Program-made: the position numbers and the translations under genes
The notes under the pieces: generated by a model
Database searches by the model: none
The model's input: the letters and a program-made list of their open reading frames with translations, nothing else
Told to the model about the DNA's origin: nothing
In this document: positions 27,730-38,965 of the stretch, piece by piece
Position numbering within the stretch: the stretch's first letter is position 1
Layout: the number at the start of each line of letters is the position of its first letter
Source: Rhodobacteraceae bacterium UBA6796
GTDB lineage: Bacteria; Pseudomonadota; Alphaproteobacteria; Rhodobacterales; Rhodobacteraceae
Direction: 5' to 3'
Assembly: GCA_002452815.1 (NCBI GenBank)
Contig: DKFM01000020.1
Coordinates: forward strand, 124,001-188,000
Length of the DNA stretch: 64,000 bases

Positions 27730-28941
27730 CTACTGGCGCAACAGCCGGGCTTCGGCCGCATCAGCCTGTGCCCACCGCTGGATGCCCGCGACCAGCGCCG
27801 CCGCCATCCGCCCGCGCCACTCGGCGCTCAGCAGGCGCGCGCGGTCGGCCTCCGAAGACATGAACCCCAGTTCCAGCAGGATCGAGGGGATGTCGGGCGA
27901 TTTCAGCACGGAGAAATCCGCGCCCTGCACCGGATGGCGGTGCATTTTCAGCCCCTCGGACTTGATCGCGCCCGCCAGCACCTGTGCCAGCCGCAGACTG
28001 CGCGGCTGGGTCTCGGCGCGCGCCAGATCCATCAGCACCCCCGCCACCGCATCGTCATGCCCTTCAAGATCGACCCCGGCCAGCAGATCCGCGCGATCAT
28101 GCCGTTCGGCCAGCTTCTGCGAGGCTTCGTCCTGTGCCGCAGCGTCAAGCAGATAGACCGTGGCGCCCGTCGCCTCGCCCTCGGCCAGTGCATCGGCGTG
28201 CAGCGACAGGAACAGATCGGCCCCTGCGGCGCGCGCCACCGTGATCCGGGTTTCGAGCGGCACGAAGACATCCTCTTCCCGGGTCAGAAGCACCTCCATC
28301 CCCGCCCGCGTCATCGCCTCTTTCAGATCGCGTGCGAAGGTCAGCACCAGCACCGCTTCGGAATGGCCATCGGCCTCGGCGCCGGGGTCGATGCCGCCAT
28401 GGCCCGGGTCCAGAATGACGCGCAGGGGCGTCGCGCCATCCTGGCGGCGGTGCGGCGGGTCGGTCACCGCGGGCTGCGGCAGATCCCAAAGTGCCGATTC
28501 CGGTGCGCCGCTGCGCGCGGGGAACTGGCTGGCCGGGACCGGATCGAGCCGCACCCGGATCTGCGCATCGCCTGCGGTGTCCTCGACCGCCTCGCTCAGC
28601 GCCATCGGCCCGGGCAGTTCGGCGACCAGCCGGGTCCAGCCCGGCCGGAACCGGCCCCAACGCAGATCGCCCAGCAGATCGGCCCCGCGCAGATCCGCCG
28701 GGGCGATCGCGCCGAAATCCAGTTCACGGAAATCCATGACCAGCCGCGGTGGCGCATCCAGCAGATAGGCGCGATAGGGCACCGGCTGGCTCAGCCCCAG
28801 TTCCAGAACCAAGCCGTCCTGCCTGGCCTGAACCGCCGAGCGGGATGGATCGAGCCGCGCCAGCGCGGACAGTTCAGGCGCCTGCGCAAAACCCGCCAGC
28901 GCCCAAAGCGCCAGCACCATCGTAAGGAAGAACCGTGTCAT
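27730..28941 (-). CDS. N-acetylmuramoyl-L-alanine amidase (AmiC-type)
   Basis: 403 aa with a Sec signal peptide (FFLTMVLALWALAGFAQA). An AMIN-like beta domain (about residues 40-130) would localise it to septal wall. The C-terminal Amidase_3 domain has the zinc/catalytic residues in DPGHGGIDPGA, HSEAVLVL, FLSLHADA and ILLELGFMSS. It cleaves the amide bond between MurNAc and L-Ala in the periplasm, mostly at division. It is upstream of mrcA with a repeat in the 252-base gap. The upstream aminotransferase lies 51 bases away on the same strand. Confidence 0.95.
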   Translation of the reverse strand: MTRFFLTMVLALWALAGFAQAPELSALARLDPSRSAVQARQDGLVLELGLSQPVPYRAYLLDAPPRLVMDFRELDFGAIAPADLRGADLLGDLRWGRFRPGWTRLVAELPGPMALSEAVEDTAGDAQIRVRLDPVPASQFPARSGAPESALWDLPQPAVTDPPHRRQDGATPLRVILDPGHGGIDPGAEADGHSEAVLVLTFARDLKEAMTRAGMEVLLTREEDVFVPLETRITVARAAGADLFLSLHADALAEGEATGATVYLLDAAAQDEASQKLAERHDRADLLAGVDLEGHDDAVAGVLMDLARAETQPRSLRLAQVLAGAIKSEGLKMHRHPVQGADFSVLKSPDIPSILLELGFMSSEADRARLLSAEWRGRMAAALVAGIQRWAQADAAEARLLRQ

Positions 28942-28992
28942 GCCTGCTCCGTTTTCGCGCAGTATAGCGCGCGACCGGCGGGCGCGAAACCG

Positions 28993-30135
28993 TCAACCCC
29001 GTGCTGCCATGAAGGCCTGCAGCCGCGCCAGCCCCTCGGCAATATCCGCCGGTTGCCGGGCGTAGGAGAAGCGCAAGGTCTGCCCGCCCCGCACCGGGTC
29101 GAAATCGAGCCCCGGCGTCACCGCCACCCCGGCCTGTTCCAGGATCTCGGCGGCCAGCGCGCGGCTGTCGGTCGTCAGGTCGGACACATCGGCGTAGATA
29201 TAGAAGGCCCCGTCGGGCGGCGCGATTTTGGTGAACCCGGCTTTCGGCAGCCCCTCCAGCATCAGCTGGCGGTTTTGCGCATAGACCGCGCGGTTCGCCT
29301 CCAGTTCATCGATGCACTCAAGTGCCGCCAGCGCCGCGATCTGGCTGGCGTGCGGCGGGCAGATGAACATGTTCTGCGCCAGCCGTTCGACCGTGCGGAT
29401 ATGGCTTTGCGGCACCACCATCCAGCCGACGCGCCAGCCCGTCATCGAGAAATATTTCGAGAAGGAGTTGATCACGAAGGCCTCGTCCGACACTTCCAGC
29501 GCGGTGACCGCGCGGGCCTCGTAATGCAGTCCGTGATAGATCTCGTCCGAGATGAAGGCGATATCGCGGGCCGCAGCCTCGGCCATCAGCGCCGCCAGTT
29601 CCGGCTTGCCCAGCATCGTGCCCGAGGGGTTGCCCGGCGAGGCCACGATCAGCCCCTGCACATCGGCGGGAATTTCCCCGGGCACCGGCTGATAGCGGTT
29701 CTCGGCGCGCGTGGGAATGCCCACCGGCTCGACCGACATCGCACGCAGGATCTGACGATAGCTGGGATAGCCGGGCTCGCCCAGGGCCACCCGGTCGCCC
29801 GCATCGAACAGGGCCGAAAACGCCAGCACGAACGCCCCCGACGATCCCGGCGTGACCACCACGCGCGCCGGGTCCAGATCGACGCCATACCAGCGCGCGT
29901 AAAGATCCGCGATGCCCCGGCGCAGCGCGGGCAGCCCAAGCGCCACGGTATAGCCCAAGGGCTCACCCTCCAGCGCGGCGGCCAGTGCTGCGCGGGCGCG
30001 CACCGGCGCGGGCGTCGAGGGCTGGCCCACCTCCATATGGATGACCGGCCGGCCCGCGGCTTCCATCGCGCGCGCGGCCTCCATCACATCCATCACAATG
30101 AAGGGATCGACCTGACCGCGGGTTGAGAAACGCAT
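28993..30135 (-). CDS. PLP-dependent aminotransferase, class I/II
   Basis: 380 aa fold-type I aminotransferase. Visible motifs are HMEVGQPSTPAP at the N-terminus, SPGNPSGTML, SDEIYHGL and the PLP lysine in NSFSKYFSMTGWRVGW. The C-terminal RFSYA contains the Arg that binds the substrate carboxylate. The amino donor and acceptor cannot be read from sequence; aspartate, alanine or aromatic substrates are all possible in this family. It is divergent from the DsbA-like gene and upstream of the amidase on its own strand. Confidence 0.92.
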   Translation of the reverse strand: MRFSTRGQVDPFIVMDVMEAARAMEAAGRPVIHMEVGQPSTPAPVRARAALAAALEGEPLGYTVALGLPALRRGIADLYARWYGVDLDPARVVVTPGSSGAFVLAFSALFDAGDRVALGEPGYPSYRQILRAMSVEPVGIPTRAENRYQPVPGEIPADVQGLIVASPGNPSGTMLGKPELAALMAEAAARDIAFISDEIYHGLHYEARAVTALEVSDEAFVINSFSKYFSMTGWRVGWMVVPQSHIRTVERLAQNMFICPPHASQIAALAALECIDELEANRAVYAQNRQLMLEGLPKAGFTKIAPPDGAFYIYADVSDLTTDSRALAAEILEQAGVAVTPGLDFDPVRGGQTLRFSYARQPADIAEGLARLQAFMAARG

Positions 30136-30297
30136 GTTCTGCCTCCATGCTGTGCCTGACCTGCGCGATAGGCCGCTGCGGCGGCGGGGTCAAGGCGGGC
30201 GGCCCTGTCACCGGGTCGCAGCCATGCCCCCTTGCGCCGGAGCCATAACATGGCCAGTTTGGCGCAAACGCCCGCTGGGCCCAGACAGGATGACCCG

Positions 30298-31047
30298 ATG
30301 ACCCGCACGCTTCTTGCCGCTTTGGCACTTTCGACCACCCTCGCCACCGCGCCCGCACAGGCGCTTGATCTTGCGGCGATGAGCGATGCCGAAAAGGCCG
30401 CCTTCGGCGAGGCGGTGAAAGCCTATCTGATGGAAAACCCGCAGGTTCTGGTCGAGGCGATCGGCGTTCTGGAAGAGCGTCAGCAAGCCGCCGAGGCCGA
30501 GAACGACAAGGTGCTGGTGCAGACCAATGCCAAGGATATTTTCGAGGACGGTTATTCCTGGGTCGGCGGCAATCCCGAGGGCGATGTGACCGTCGTCGAA
30601 TTCATGGACTATCGCTGCACCTATTGCCGCAAGGCCTATGACGAGGTCGACAAGCTGCTGGAAAAGGACGGCAACATCCGCTTCGTGGTCAAGGAATTCC
30701 CGATCCTCGGGCAGGAATCGGAACTGTCCGCGCGCTTTGCCGTGGCGCTGTTGCAGCTGGCCGGCGCCGAGGTCTACGAGAAAGCCCACGATCAGCTGAT
30801 CGCGTTCCGTGGGGCCATCACACTCGACAGCCTGAGCCGCCTGGCAACCGATCTGGGTCAGGACCCGGCCCCGATCCTGAAACGGATGAACGAGGAAGAG
30901 GTGAGCGCGGTGCTCCGCGCCAATCACCAGCTGGCCGAGCGGATGCGGATTTCGGGCACCCCCGCCTTCGTGATCGGTGGCGAGCTGCTGCGCGGCTATG
31001 CCCCCGCGAATGTGATGGCTGAAATCATCAAGGGCCAGCGCGGCTGA
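30298..31047 (+). CDS. DsbA-family thiol oxidoreductase
   Basis: 249 aa from ATG 30298 with a Sec signal peptide (LLAALALSTTLATAPAQA). A helical stretch (about 30-75) precedes a thioredoxin fold with CTYC at C107/C110 and a cis-Pro in GTPAFVIGG. This fits the BdbD/Com1-like DsbA family in Rhodobacterales, periplasmic enzymes that make or reshuffle disulfides. The long N-terminal helical region is a feature of the Com1/ScsC-like subgroup. It converges with ispG; a repeat element lies between them. Confidence 0.92.
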   Translation: MTRTLLAALALSTTLATAPAQALDLAAMSDAEKAAFGEAVKAYLMENPQVLVEAIGVLEERQQAAEAENDKVLVQTNAKDIFEDGYSWVGGNPEGDVTVVEFMDYRCTYCRKAYDEVDKLLEKDGNIRFVVKEFPILGQESELSARFAVALLQLAGAEVYEKAHDQLIAFRGAITLDSLSRLATDLGQDPAPILKRMNEEEVSAVLRANHQLAERMRISGTPAFVIGGELLRGYAPANVMAEIIKGQRG

Positions 31048-31057
31048 TACCCGCGCA

Positions 31058-31190
31058 GGGGGGCGCTGCCCCCCGCCCTGTCGGGCTCCCCCCGGGATAT
31101 TTTGCCAGAGAGAGAGACAGGAACGCCCTTTCACCTTGCCTCAAATACCGCGGGGGTGAATTGGCGCAGCCAGGAGGGGGCGGCGCCCCC
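31058..31190. repeat. Intergenic repeat copy D (convergent gene ends)
   Basis: Hairpin GGGGGGC-GCT-GCCCCCC (31058-31074), then CCCCCCGGGATATTTTGCC, an inverted block TTTCACCTTGCC..AAATACCGCGGGGG, and a terminal hairpin GGGGGC-GGC-GCCCCC (31176-31190). It shares a GGGGTGA-TTGGCGCAGCCA stretch with copy E (36568). It lies between the ends of the DsbA-like gene and ispG. Confidence 0.8.
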
Positions 31191-31217
31191 TGCCCGGCCC
31201 GATCCGGCGCGACCGCC

Positions 31218-32339
31218 TTATTCGGCGGCGGCCTCTGCGGCCTCCAGATCGGCGGCGCGTTTTTCCACCAGTTCGACGATATGGTCGATCATCTGATCGT
31301 TGCTCAGCTTGTGGCTTTGCTTGCCCGCCAGATAGACCATCCCCGAACCGGCACCGCCGCCGGTGAAGCCGATATCGGTCATCAGCGCCTCGCCGGGGCC
31401 GTTGACCACGCAGCCGATGATGCTCAGGCTCATCGGCGTCTTGATATGTTCAAGCCGTTTTTCCAGCGCCTCGACGGTCTTGATCACGTCGAACCCCTGC
31501 CGCGCGCAGCTCGGGCAGCTGATGATCTGCACGCCGCGGGTGCGCAGGCCGAGGCTTTTCAGGATCTCGAACCCGACCTTGACCTCTTCGACCGGATCGG
31601 CGGACAGGCTGACGCGGATCGTGTCGCCGATCCCCGACCACAGCAGGTTGCCCAAGCCCACCGCCGATTTGACGGTGCCCGCCATCAGCCCGCCCGCCTC
31701 GGTGATGCCCAGGTGGATCGGCGCGTCGGTGGCATCGGCCAGTTGCTGATAGGCGGCGGCCGCGAGGAACACATCGGACGCCTTGACCGAGATCTTGAAT
31801 TCGTGAAAATCGTTATCCTGCAAGAGTTTGATGTGGTCGAGACCGCTTTCGACCATGGCGTCCGGGCAGGGCTCGCCGTATTTGTCCAGCAGGTGTTTTT
31901 CCAGACTGCCCGCGTTCACGCCGATGCGGATCGAACAGCCGTGGTCCTTGGCGGCCTTCACCACCTCGCGCACGCGGGCGGCATCGCCGATGTTGCCGGG
32001 GTTGATGCGCAGGCAGGCCGCGCCCGCCTCGGCGGCCTCGATCGCGCGCTTGTAGTGGAAATGGATGTCGGCCACGATCGGCACCGGGCTTTCGCGGCAA
32101 ATCTCGCGCAGGGCGCGGGTGCTGGCCTCGTCCGGGGTCGAGACGCGGACGATGTCGGCGCCCACCTCGGCCGCCCGGATCACCTGCGCCAGCGTCGCCT
32201 TCACATCCGAGGTATCGGTATTGGTCATGGTCTGCACCGAAATCGGCGCATCGCCGCCTACGGGCACACGCCCCACCATGATCTGACGCGATTTGCGGCG
32301 GGAAATATCACGCCACGGACGGATGGGATTGTGCGACAT
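31218..32339 (-). CDS. ispG: 4-hydroxy-3-methylbut-2-enyl-diphosphate synthase
   Basis: 373 aa from ATG 32339. IspG/GcpE converts MEcPP to HMBPP in the MEP isoprenoid pathway and needs flavodoxin or ferredoxin. The N-terminal TIM-barrel has [19 protein letters not shown], and the [4Fe-4S] cysteines appear in SCPSCARQG and [10 protein letters not shown]. The gene is 87 bases downstream of rodZ on the same strand, an order also seen in enterobacteria. In a Rhodobacter-like organism the product feeds quinones, carotenoids and bacteriochlorophyll side chains. Confidence 0.97.
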   Translation of the reverse strand: MSHNPIRPWRDISRRKSRQIMVGRVPVGGDAPISVQTMTNTDTSDVKATLAQVIRAAEVGADIVRVSTPDEASTRALREICRESPVPIVADIHFHYKRAIEAAEAGAACLRINPGNIGDAARVREVVKAAKDHGCSIRIGVNAGSLEKHLLDKYGEPCPDAMVESGLDHIKLLQDNDFHEFKISVKASDVFLAAAAYQQLADATDAPIHLGITEAGGLMAGTVKSAVGLGNLLWSGIGDTIRVSLSADPVEEVKVGFEILKSLGLRTRGVQIISCPSCARQGFDVIKTVEALEKRLEHIKTPMSLSIIGCVVNGPGEALMTDIGFTGGGAGSGMVYLAGKQSHKLSNDQMIDHIVELVEKRAADLEAAEAAAE

Positions 32340-32426
32340 GAGCGGCCTCCGGTTGCTGGCCCCAGAGATAGGACAGCCGCCGCCCGAGGGCAACGGCTGT
32401 TCCGAAACCGGCAAGGTTTGCGGCGC

Positions 32427-33629
32427 TTACTCGCCCGCGACAGGTTCGACCGGCGCAAGGCCCGCCGCGTCGGCAACCGCGACCATCTTGGCCAGATCGC
32501 CGTCGGCGTCGATATTGGCCGTGGCATATTTCGCGGCCAGCGACTCGGGCGACAGTTCGATGTTCTTGGTGACCTCGCCGCGTGCGCCCGCCGGACCATG
32601 GGCCACGCCGTTCACCGCAAAATAGATCGCCCCGGATTCCCCCGTGCGCATCAGCGGCGGTTCCTCGAGCTTGGGCAGCGCGAAGCGTTCGCCCGCATCC
32701 ATCACCTTTTCGAAGATGACCGAACCATCCTTGGCCTGCACCCGCACCCACGAGGGACGCACGGCCAGAATTTCAACCGCAGGCGCATCGGCGGCGCTGG
32801 TGCGCACCACGCCGGGCTGGGCCGGTTCGGGCTCTGCCGCGGCGATCTGCTGCGGTGCGGTCATTTCGCCGGGCATCCCGGCCAGAACGCCGGTCTGTTT
32901 CGGGTCGATCGCCGCGATCGGCCCGTCGCGGGCGATCAGCACCGGCACGTCGAGCGTGGCGGGACGGTAGATGCGGTCCAGTGCCTCGGGGGTGGGCAAT
33001 TGCGGCAGCGCATCGTCACTGGCGACCTGCAGCGGTTGCGTCGATTGCAGAGGGTCGAGTTCGGCCACCACATCCGGTGCCTGATCCACCGGCGAGAGCT
33101 GCACGCGCTGCACCTCTTGCAGGACGGACCAACCGCCATAGCCCAGACCGCCAACCAGCAAGGCCAGCGCCAGGACCGAGCCCACGGCCCGGGGTTCGAT
33201 CTTGGTCCAGAAAGCCTGGGTGCGGGGCACGAACGTCGCGTTCGGGTTGGCCAGCGCCTCGGCCACTTCGGTCGGGCGGCGCTGCGGTTTCGGGCCCGAG
33301 GCGGCGGCGGCCATGCCATGCGTGGGCATGAAATCGGCTTCGGCGCAGAAGCGCTGGAATGCCCAGTCCGGGTCAAGCCCGAGATAGCGCGCGTAAGAGC
33401 GCACATAGCCTGCGATGAAAGACGGCGTTTCGAATGCGGCGACATCGCAGCTTTCGATGGCGGCGATATAGGCCGCCTTGATGCGCAACTCGCGCTGCAC
33501 ATCAAGCAATGATTTCGCCAGCGTTGCGCGCTCACCGCGCATCACATCGCCCAGCCGCAACTCGAAGGCGTCAAAGCCTTTCGGCTTGTCCTCGGTCTGC
33601 GTCGAAGGTTTGCCCCTCCGCCCGATCAT
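32427..33629 (-). CDS. rodZ: RodZ-like helix-turn-helix membrane protein
   Basis: 400 aa. An N-terminal HTH_25 domain (about residues 22-95: LGDVMRGERATLAKSLLDV and SFIAGYVRSYARYLGLD) precedes a basic linker and one transmembrane helix (about 148-168). The periplasmic part ends with a DUF4115 domain (VEILAVRPSWVRVQAKDGSV.FEKVMDAGE). RodZ links MreB filaments to the elongation machinery. It is immediately upstream of ispG on the same strand. Its start is 112 bases from the hemA stop, with an inverted repeat in the gap. Confidence 0.9.
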   Translation of the reverse strand: MIGRRGKPSTQTEDKPKGFDAFELRLGDVMRGERATLAKSLLDVQRELRIKAAYIAAIESCDVAAFETPSFIAGYVRSYARYLGLDPDWAFQRFCAEADFMPTHGMAAAASGPKPQRRPTEVAEALANPNATFVPRTQAFWTKIEPRAVGSVLALALLVGGLGYGGWSVLQEVQRVQLSPVDQAPDVVAELDPLQSTQPLQVASDDALPQLPTPEALDRIYRPATLDVPVLIARDGPIAAIDPKQTGVLAGMPGEMTAPQQIAAAEPEPAQPGVVRTSAADAPAVEILAVRPSWVRVQAKDGSVIFEKVMDAGERFALPKLEEPPLMRTGESGAIYFAVNGVAHGPAGARGEVTKNIELSPESLAAKYATANIDADGDLAKMVAVADAAGLAPVEPVAGE

Positions 33630-33662
33630 GTGCCTGTCCCTGCCTCAACCGCTAAAGATTGT

Positions 33663-33690
33663 GGATTCGGTCCACCTGTCGTCCGAATCC
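33663..33690. other. Inverted repeat between hemA and rodZ
   Basis: GGATTCGG and CCGAATCC form an 8-bp perfect stem around a 12-base loop in the hemA-rodZ gap. It may be a weak terminator of hemA or an operator of rodZ. There is no T-tract on either side. Confidence 0.4.
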
Positions 33691-33740
33691 TTAGGCAATT
33701 ATTATCACAGGTCAGAGAGCAGTGCATCCGCAGAACGCGG

Positions 33741-34970
33741 TCAGGCCGAGGCCTCGGCGCGATTCAGCGCACAGCGCGACCACAGCGCGTCCATCGCGCG
33801 CACCAAATGGTCGATCTGCCCCAGATCATGCACCGGCGAAGGCGTGAAGCGCAGCCGTTCCGTGCCACGCGGCACCGTCGGGAAGTTGATCGGCTGCACA
33901 TAGACGCCGAATTCGTCCAGCAGCATATCCGACAGTGCCTTGGTGTGCTTGGGATCGCCGATGACGACCGGCACGATGTGGCTGCCATGGTCGATGATCG
34001 GCATACCCAGCGCTTTCAGGCGCATTTTCAAGACTTTGGCATGCAGTTGCTGGGCATCGCGCAGCTTCTGCCCCTCGGCCGACTTCAGGAAGGCGATCGA
34101 GGCCGCAGCCCCCGCCGCAACCACCGGCGGCAGCGAGGTGGTGAAAATGAAGCCCGGCGCATAGGAGCGGATCGCGTCGACCATCTTTTCAGACGCCGCG
34201 ATATAGCCGCCGAACACGCCGAAGGCCTTGCCCAGCGTGCCGTTGAAAATGTCGATCCGGCCCATTTCGCCCAATTGTTCGGCAATGCCGGCGCCGCGCG
34301 GACCATACATGCCGACGGCATGGACTTCGTCCAAGTAGGTCAGCGCGTTGAATTCCTGGGCCAGATCGCAGATCGCCGTGATCGGGCCGAAATCGCCGTC
34401 CATCGAATAGACCGATTCGAAGGCGATCAGCTTGGGCGCAGCCGGGTCGTCAGCAGCCAGCAGCTCGCGCAGATGCGCGACATCGTTGTGCCGGAAGATC
34501 CGCTTGGCGCCGCCGTTGCGCTTGATGCCTTCGATCATCGAGGCGTGGTTCAACTCGTCCGAATAGATGATCAGCCCGGGGAACAGCTTGTGCAGCGTGC
34601 TCAGCGTCGCGTCATTGGCGATATAGGCCGACGAGAAGACCAGCGCGCTTTCCTTGCCGTGCAGGTCGGCCAGCTCGGCCTCCAGCCGCTTGTGATAGAC
34701 CGTGGTGCCCGAGATGTTGCGCGTGCCGCCCGACCCTGCGCCGGTGGCGTCCAGCGCCTCGTGCATCGCCGCCAGAACGGCCGGATGCTGGCCCATGCCC
34801 AGATAGTCGTTGCCGCACCAGATGGTGATGTCCTGCTTGCGGCCATCCGGGCGGGTCCACACCGCTTTCGGGAACGCGCCCTTTTCACGCTCGATGTCGA
34901 TAAAGACGCGATAGCGGCCCTCATCGTGCAGCCGTTGAATCGCCTGATCAAGAGCGTGATTGTAGTCCAT
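33741..34970 (-). CDS. hemA: 5-aminolevulinate synthase
   Basis: 409 aa from ATG 34970, which gives [19 protein letters not shown] as in Rhodobacter ALA synthases. It condenses glycine and succinyl-CoA with PLP to make 5-aminolevulinate, the entry to haem, bacteriochlorophyll and cobalamin. Signatures include [41 protein letters not shown] and the PLP lysine in [12 protein letters not shown]. An FNR-type box lies 61-74 bases upstream, consistent with oxygen control of tetrapyrrole supply. It is monocistronic or followed by rodZ. Rhodobacter species often have a second isozyme (hemT), so this may be one of two. Confidence 0.98.
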   Translation of the reverse strand: MDYNHALDQAIQRLHDEGRYRVFIDIEREKGAFPKAVWTRPDGRKQDITIWCGNDYLGMGQHPAVLAAMHEALDATGAGSGGTRNISGTTVYHKRLEAELADLHGKESALVFSSAYIANDATLSTLHKLFPGLIIYSDELNHASMIEGIKRNGGAKRIFRHNDVAHLRELLAADDPAAPKLIAFESVYSMDGDFGPITAICDLAQEFNALTYLDEVHAVGMYGPRGAGIAEQLGEMGRIDIFNGTLGKAFGVFGGYIAASEKMVDAIRSYAPGFIFTTSLPPVVAAGAAASIAFLKSAEGQKLRDAQQLHAKVLKMRLKALGMPIIDHGSHIVPVVIGDPKHTKALSDMLLDEFGVYVQPINFPTVPRGTERLRFTPSPVHDLGQIDHLVRAMDALWSRCALNRAEASA

Positions 34971-35030
34971 GTCGTTTCCCTCGCCTTGGTTCGCTGGGGT
35001 GAGCCTTAGCGGCCCTGTTTGCGCCCGGCA

Positions 35031-35044
35031 TTGATAAAGGTCAA
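35031..35044. promoter_or_regulatory. FNR-type box upstream of hemA
   Basis: TTGAT-AAAG-GTCAA matches the FNR/FnrL consensus TTGAT-N4-ATCAA at nine of ten positions. It lies 61-74 bases upstream of the hemA ATG and 144 bases upstream of the divergent peptidase start. FnrL activation of hemA under low oxygen is established in Rhodobacter, which supports the call; the actual regulator here is inferred. Confidence 0.75.
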
Positions 35045-35187
35045 AGTCGGGTTTGGGGAGCGTAAATTTGTCGCACAGATGAATCAATTGCAGAAATCCG
35101 AATATGTCGGTGCAAACCGGCCCTGTCCGGCAGATGCTGGACAGCACCGCGCGGGGTGCTAGGCTCCCCCCGAAACAGGAGACCCCA

Positions 35188-36561
35188 ATGACCCTAGACG
35201 CCGTTCTCACCCGTATCGACGACACCCTGCCCGAGGCTCTGGACCGGCTGAGCGATCTGCTGCGCATCCCCTCGATCTCGACCGATCCGGCATTCAAGCC
35301 GGCCTGTGCCGAGGCCGCCGACTGGCTGGTCAAGGAACTGAATTCCCTTGGTTTCAAGGCCGAGGTTCGCCCCACGCCCGGCCACCCGATGGTGGTGGCG
35401 CGGCACGAAGGCCCCGGCCGCCACATCCTGTTTTACGGCCATTATGACGTGCAGCCGGTCGATCCCCTGTCGCTGTGGGAGCGCGATCCCTTCGATCCCG
35501 AAATCCAGGACACCCCGAAAGGCCGGGTGATCCGCGCGCGCGGCGCCTCGGATGACAAGGGCCAGCTGATGACCTTTGTCGAAGCCTGCCGTGCCTACAA
35601 GGATGTGACCGGCACCCTGCCCGGCAACCTGACGATTTTCTTCGAGGGAGAAGAGGAATCGGGCTCTCCTTCGCTGATCCCCTTCATGAAACAGAATGCC
35701 GGCGAACTCAGCGCCGATCTCGCCCTGATCTGCGATACCGGGCTGTTTGCCGATACCATCCCCGCGATCGTGACCATGCTGCGCGGGCTGGCGAAGGTCG
35801 AATTCACCATTCATGCGGCCAACAAGGATCTGCATTCGGGCATGTTCGGTGGCGCCGCGATCAACCCGATCCGGGTGCTGACCCGGATCCTGGGCGGGCT
35901 GCACGACGATCAGGGCCGGGTCGCCGTGCCGGGCTTCTACGACGATGTCGACGAACTGCCCGAAGCCGTGCGCGCGCAATGGCAAAGCCTCGCCTTCGAC
36001 CACGCGGCCTTTCTGGGCGCCGTCGGCCTGACCACCCCGGCGGGCGAGGCCGGCCGCACGCCGCTTGAAATGATCTGGTCGCGCCCAACGGCCGAGATCA
36101 ACGGCATCTGGGGCGGCTATACCGGGGCCGGGTTCAAGACCGTGCTGCCCGCCGAAGCCCATGCCAAGGTCAGCTTCCGGCTGGTGTCGCGGCAGAACCC
36201 GGCCAAGATCCTGCCCGCATTCCGCGCCTGGATCGAGGCGCAACTGCCGCCCGACTGCACGCTGGAATGGCACGAACCCGAGGGCAGCCCGGCCTCGGTG
36301 ATGGAAATCACCGACCCCGCCTTCGAAGCCGCCCGCAGCGCGCTGAGCGCAGAATGGGCCCGCCCCGCGGCCTTTGTCGGCTGTGGTGGCTCGATTCCGA
36401 TTGCGGGCTATTTCAAGGACATCTTGGGCATGGACGCGATGCTTGTGGGCTTTGGCCGCGATGACGACCAGATCCATTCGCCGAATGAAAAATACGACGT
36501 GGAAAGCTTCCACAAGGGCATTCGCAGCTGGGCGCGGATTCTGGACCGCATCGCGAAGTGA
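35188..36561 (+). CDS. M20 family dipeptidase
   Basis: 457 aa from ATG 35188 (Shine-Dalgarno aggag). Zinc-dependent M20 peptidase/carboxypeptidase-like fold. Metal-binding and catalytic motifs: FYGHYDVQP (His, Asp), [10 protein letters not shown] (bridging Asp), [10 protein letters not shown] (catalytic Glu pair), ICDTGLF. A dimerisation domain sits in the middle (DLHSGMFGG). The size fits the carnosinase/CNDP-like dipeptidases (about 460 aa). Cytoplasmic, no signal peptide. It is divergent from hemA, and converges with proB, with a repeat element in between. Confidence 0.93.
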   Translation: MTLDAVLTRIDDTLPEALDRLSDLLRIPSISTDPAFKPACAEAADWLVKELNSLGFKAEVRPTPGHPMVVARHEGPGRHILFYGHYDVQPVDPLSLWERDPFDPEIQDTPKGRVIRARGASDDKGQLMTFVEACRAYKDVTGTLPGNLTIFFEGEEESGSPSLIPFMKQNAGELSADLALICDTGLFADTIPAIVTMLRGLAKVEFTIHAANKDLHSGMFGGAAINPIRVLTRILGGLHDDQGRVAVPGFYDDVDELPEAVRAQWQSLAFDHAAFLGAVGLTTPAGEAGRTPLEMIWSRPTAEINGIWGGYTGAGFKTVLPAEAHAKVSFRLVSRQNPAKILPAFRAWIEAQLPPDCTLEWHEPEGSPASVMEITDPAFEAARSALSAEWARPAAFVGCGGSIPIAGYFKDILGMDAMLVGFGRDDDQIHSPNEKYDVESFHKGIRSWARILDRIAK

Positions 36562-36567
36562 GCCGCG

Positions 36568-36683
36568 CCGGGGGCTTCACGCCCCCGGACCCCCGCGGGA
36601 TATTTATGCCAAAGTGAACAGCGCGTCTTCTTCCTGCCCGAACAAGCCTGGGGTGACTTGGCGCAGCCAAGAAGGGGCCGCGC
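36568..36683. repeat. Intergenic repeat copy E (convergent gene ends)
   Basis: Hairpin CCGGGGGC-TTCAC-GCCCCCGG (36568-36588) starts 7 bases after the peptidase stop. It is followed by ACCCCCGCGGGATATTTATG and CCAAAGTGAAC, then a second half sharing TTGGCGCAGCCAAGAAGGGG with copy D. It lies between the peptidase and proB ends. Confidence 0.8.
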
Positions 36684-36690
36684 CACTGCC

Positions 36691-38858
<2,168 letters not shown>

Positions 38859-38906
38859 TCACAAGGCGCCGACATACGCTGCGGCGGGGGTTTGTTCAAG
38901 GCTTGC

Positions 38907-38955
38907 GTGGGGGCGCCGCCCCCACACCCCCGGGATATTTGGGCCAGAAAGAAGG
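38907..38955. repeat. Intergenic repeat copy F (after tandem-GNAT gene)
   Basis: Hairpin GTGGGGGC-GCC-GCCCCCAC (38907-38925) followed by ACCCCCGGGATATTTGGG and CCAGAAAGAAGG. It lies 11 bases beyond the end of the tandem GNAT gene and upstream of obgE. Confidence 0.75.
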
Positions 38956-38965
38956 AAACGACGGA

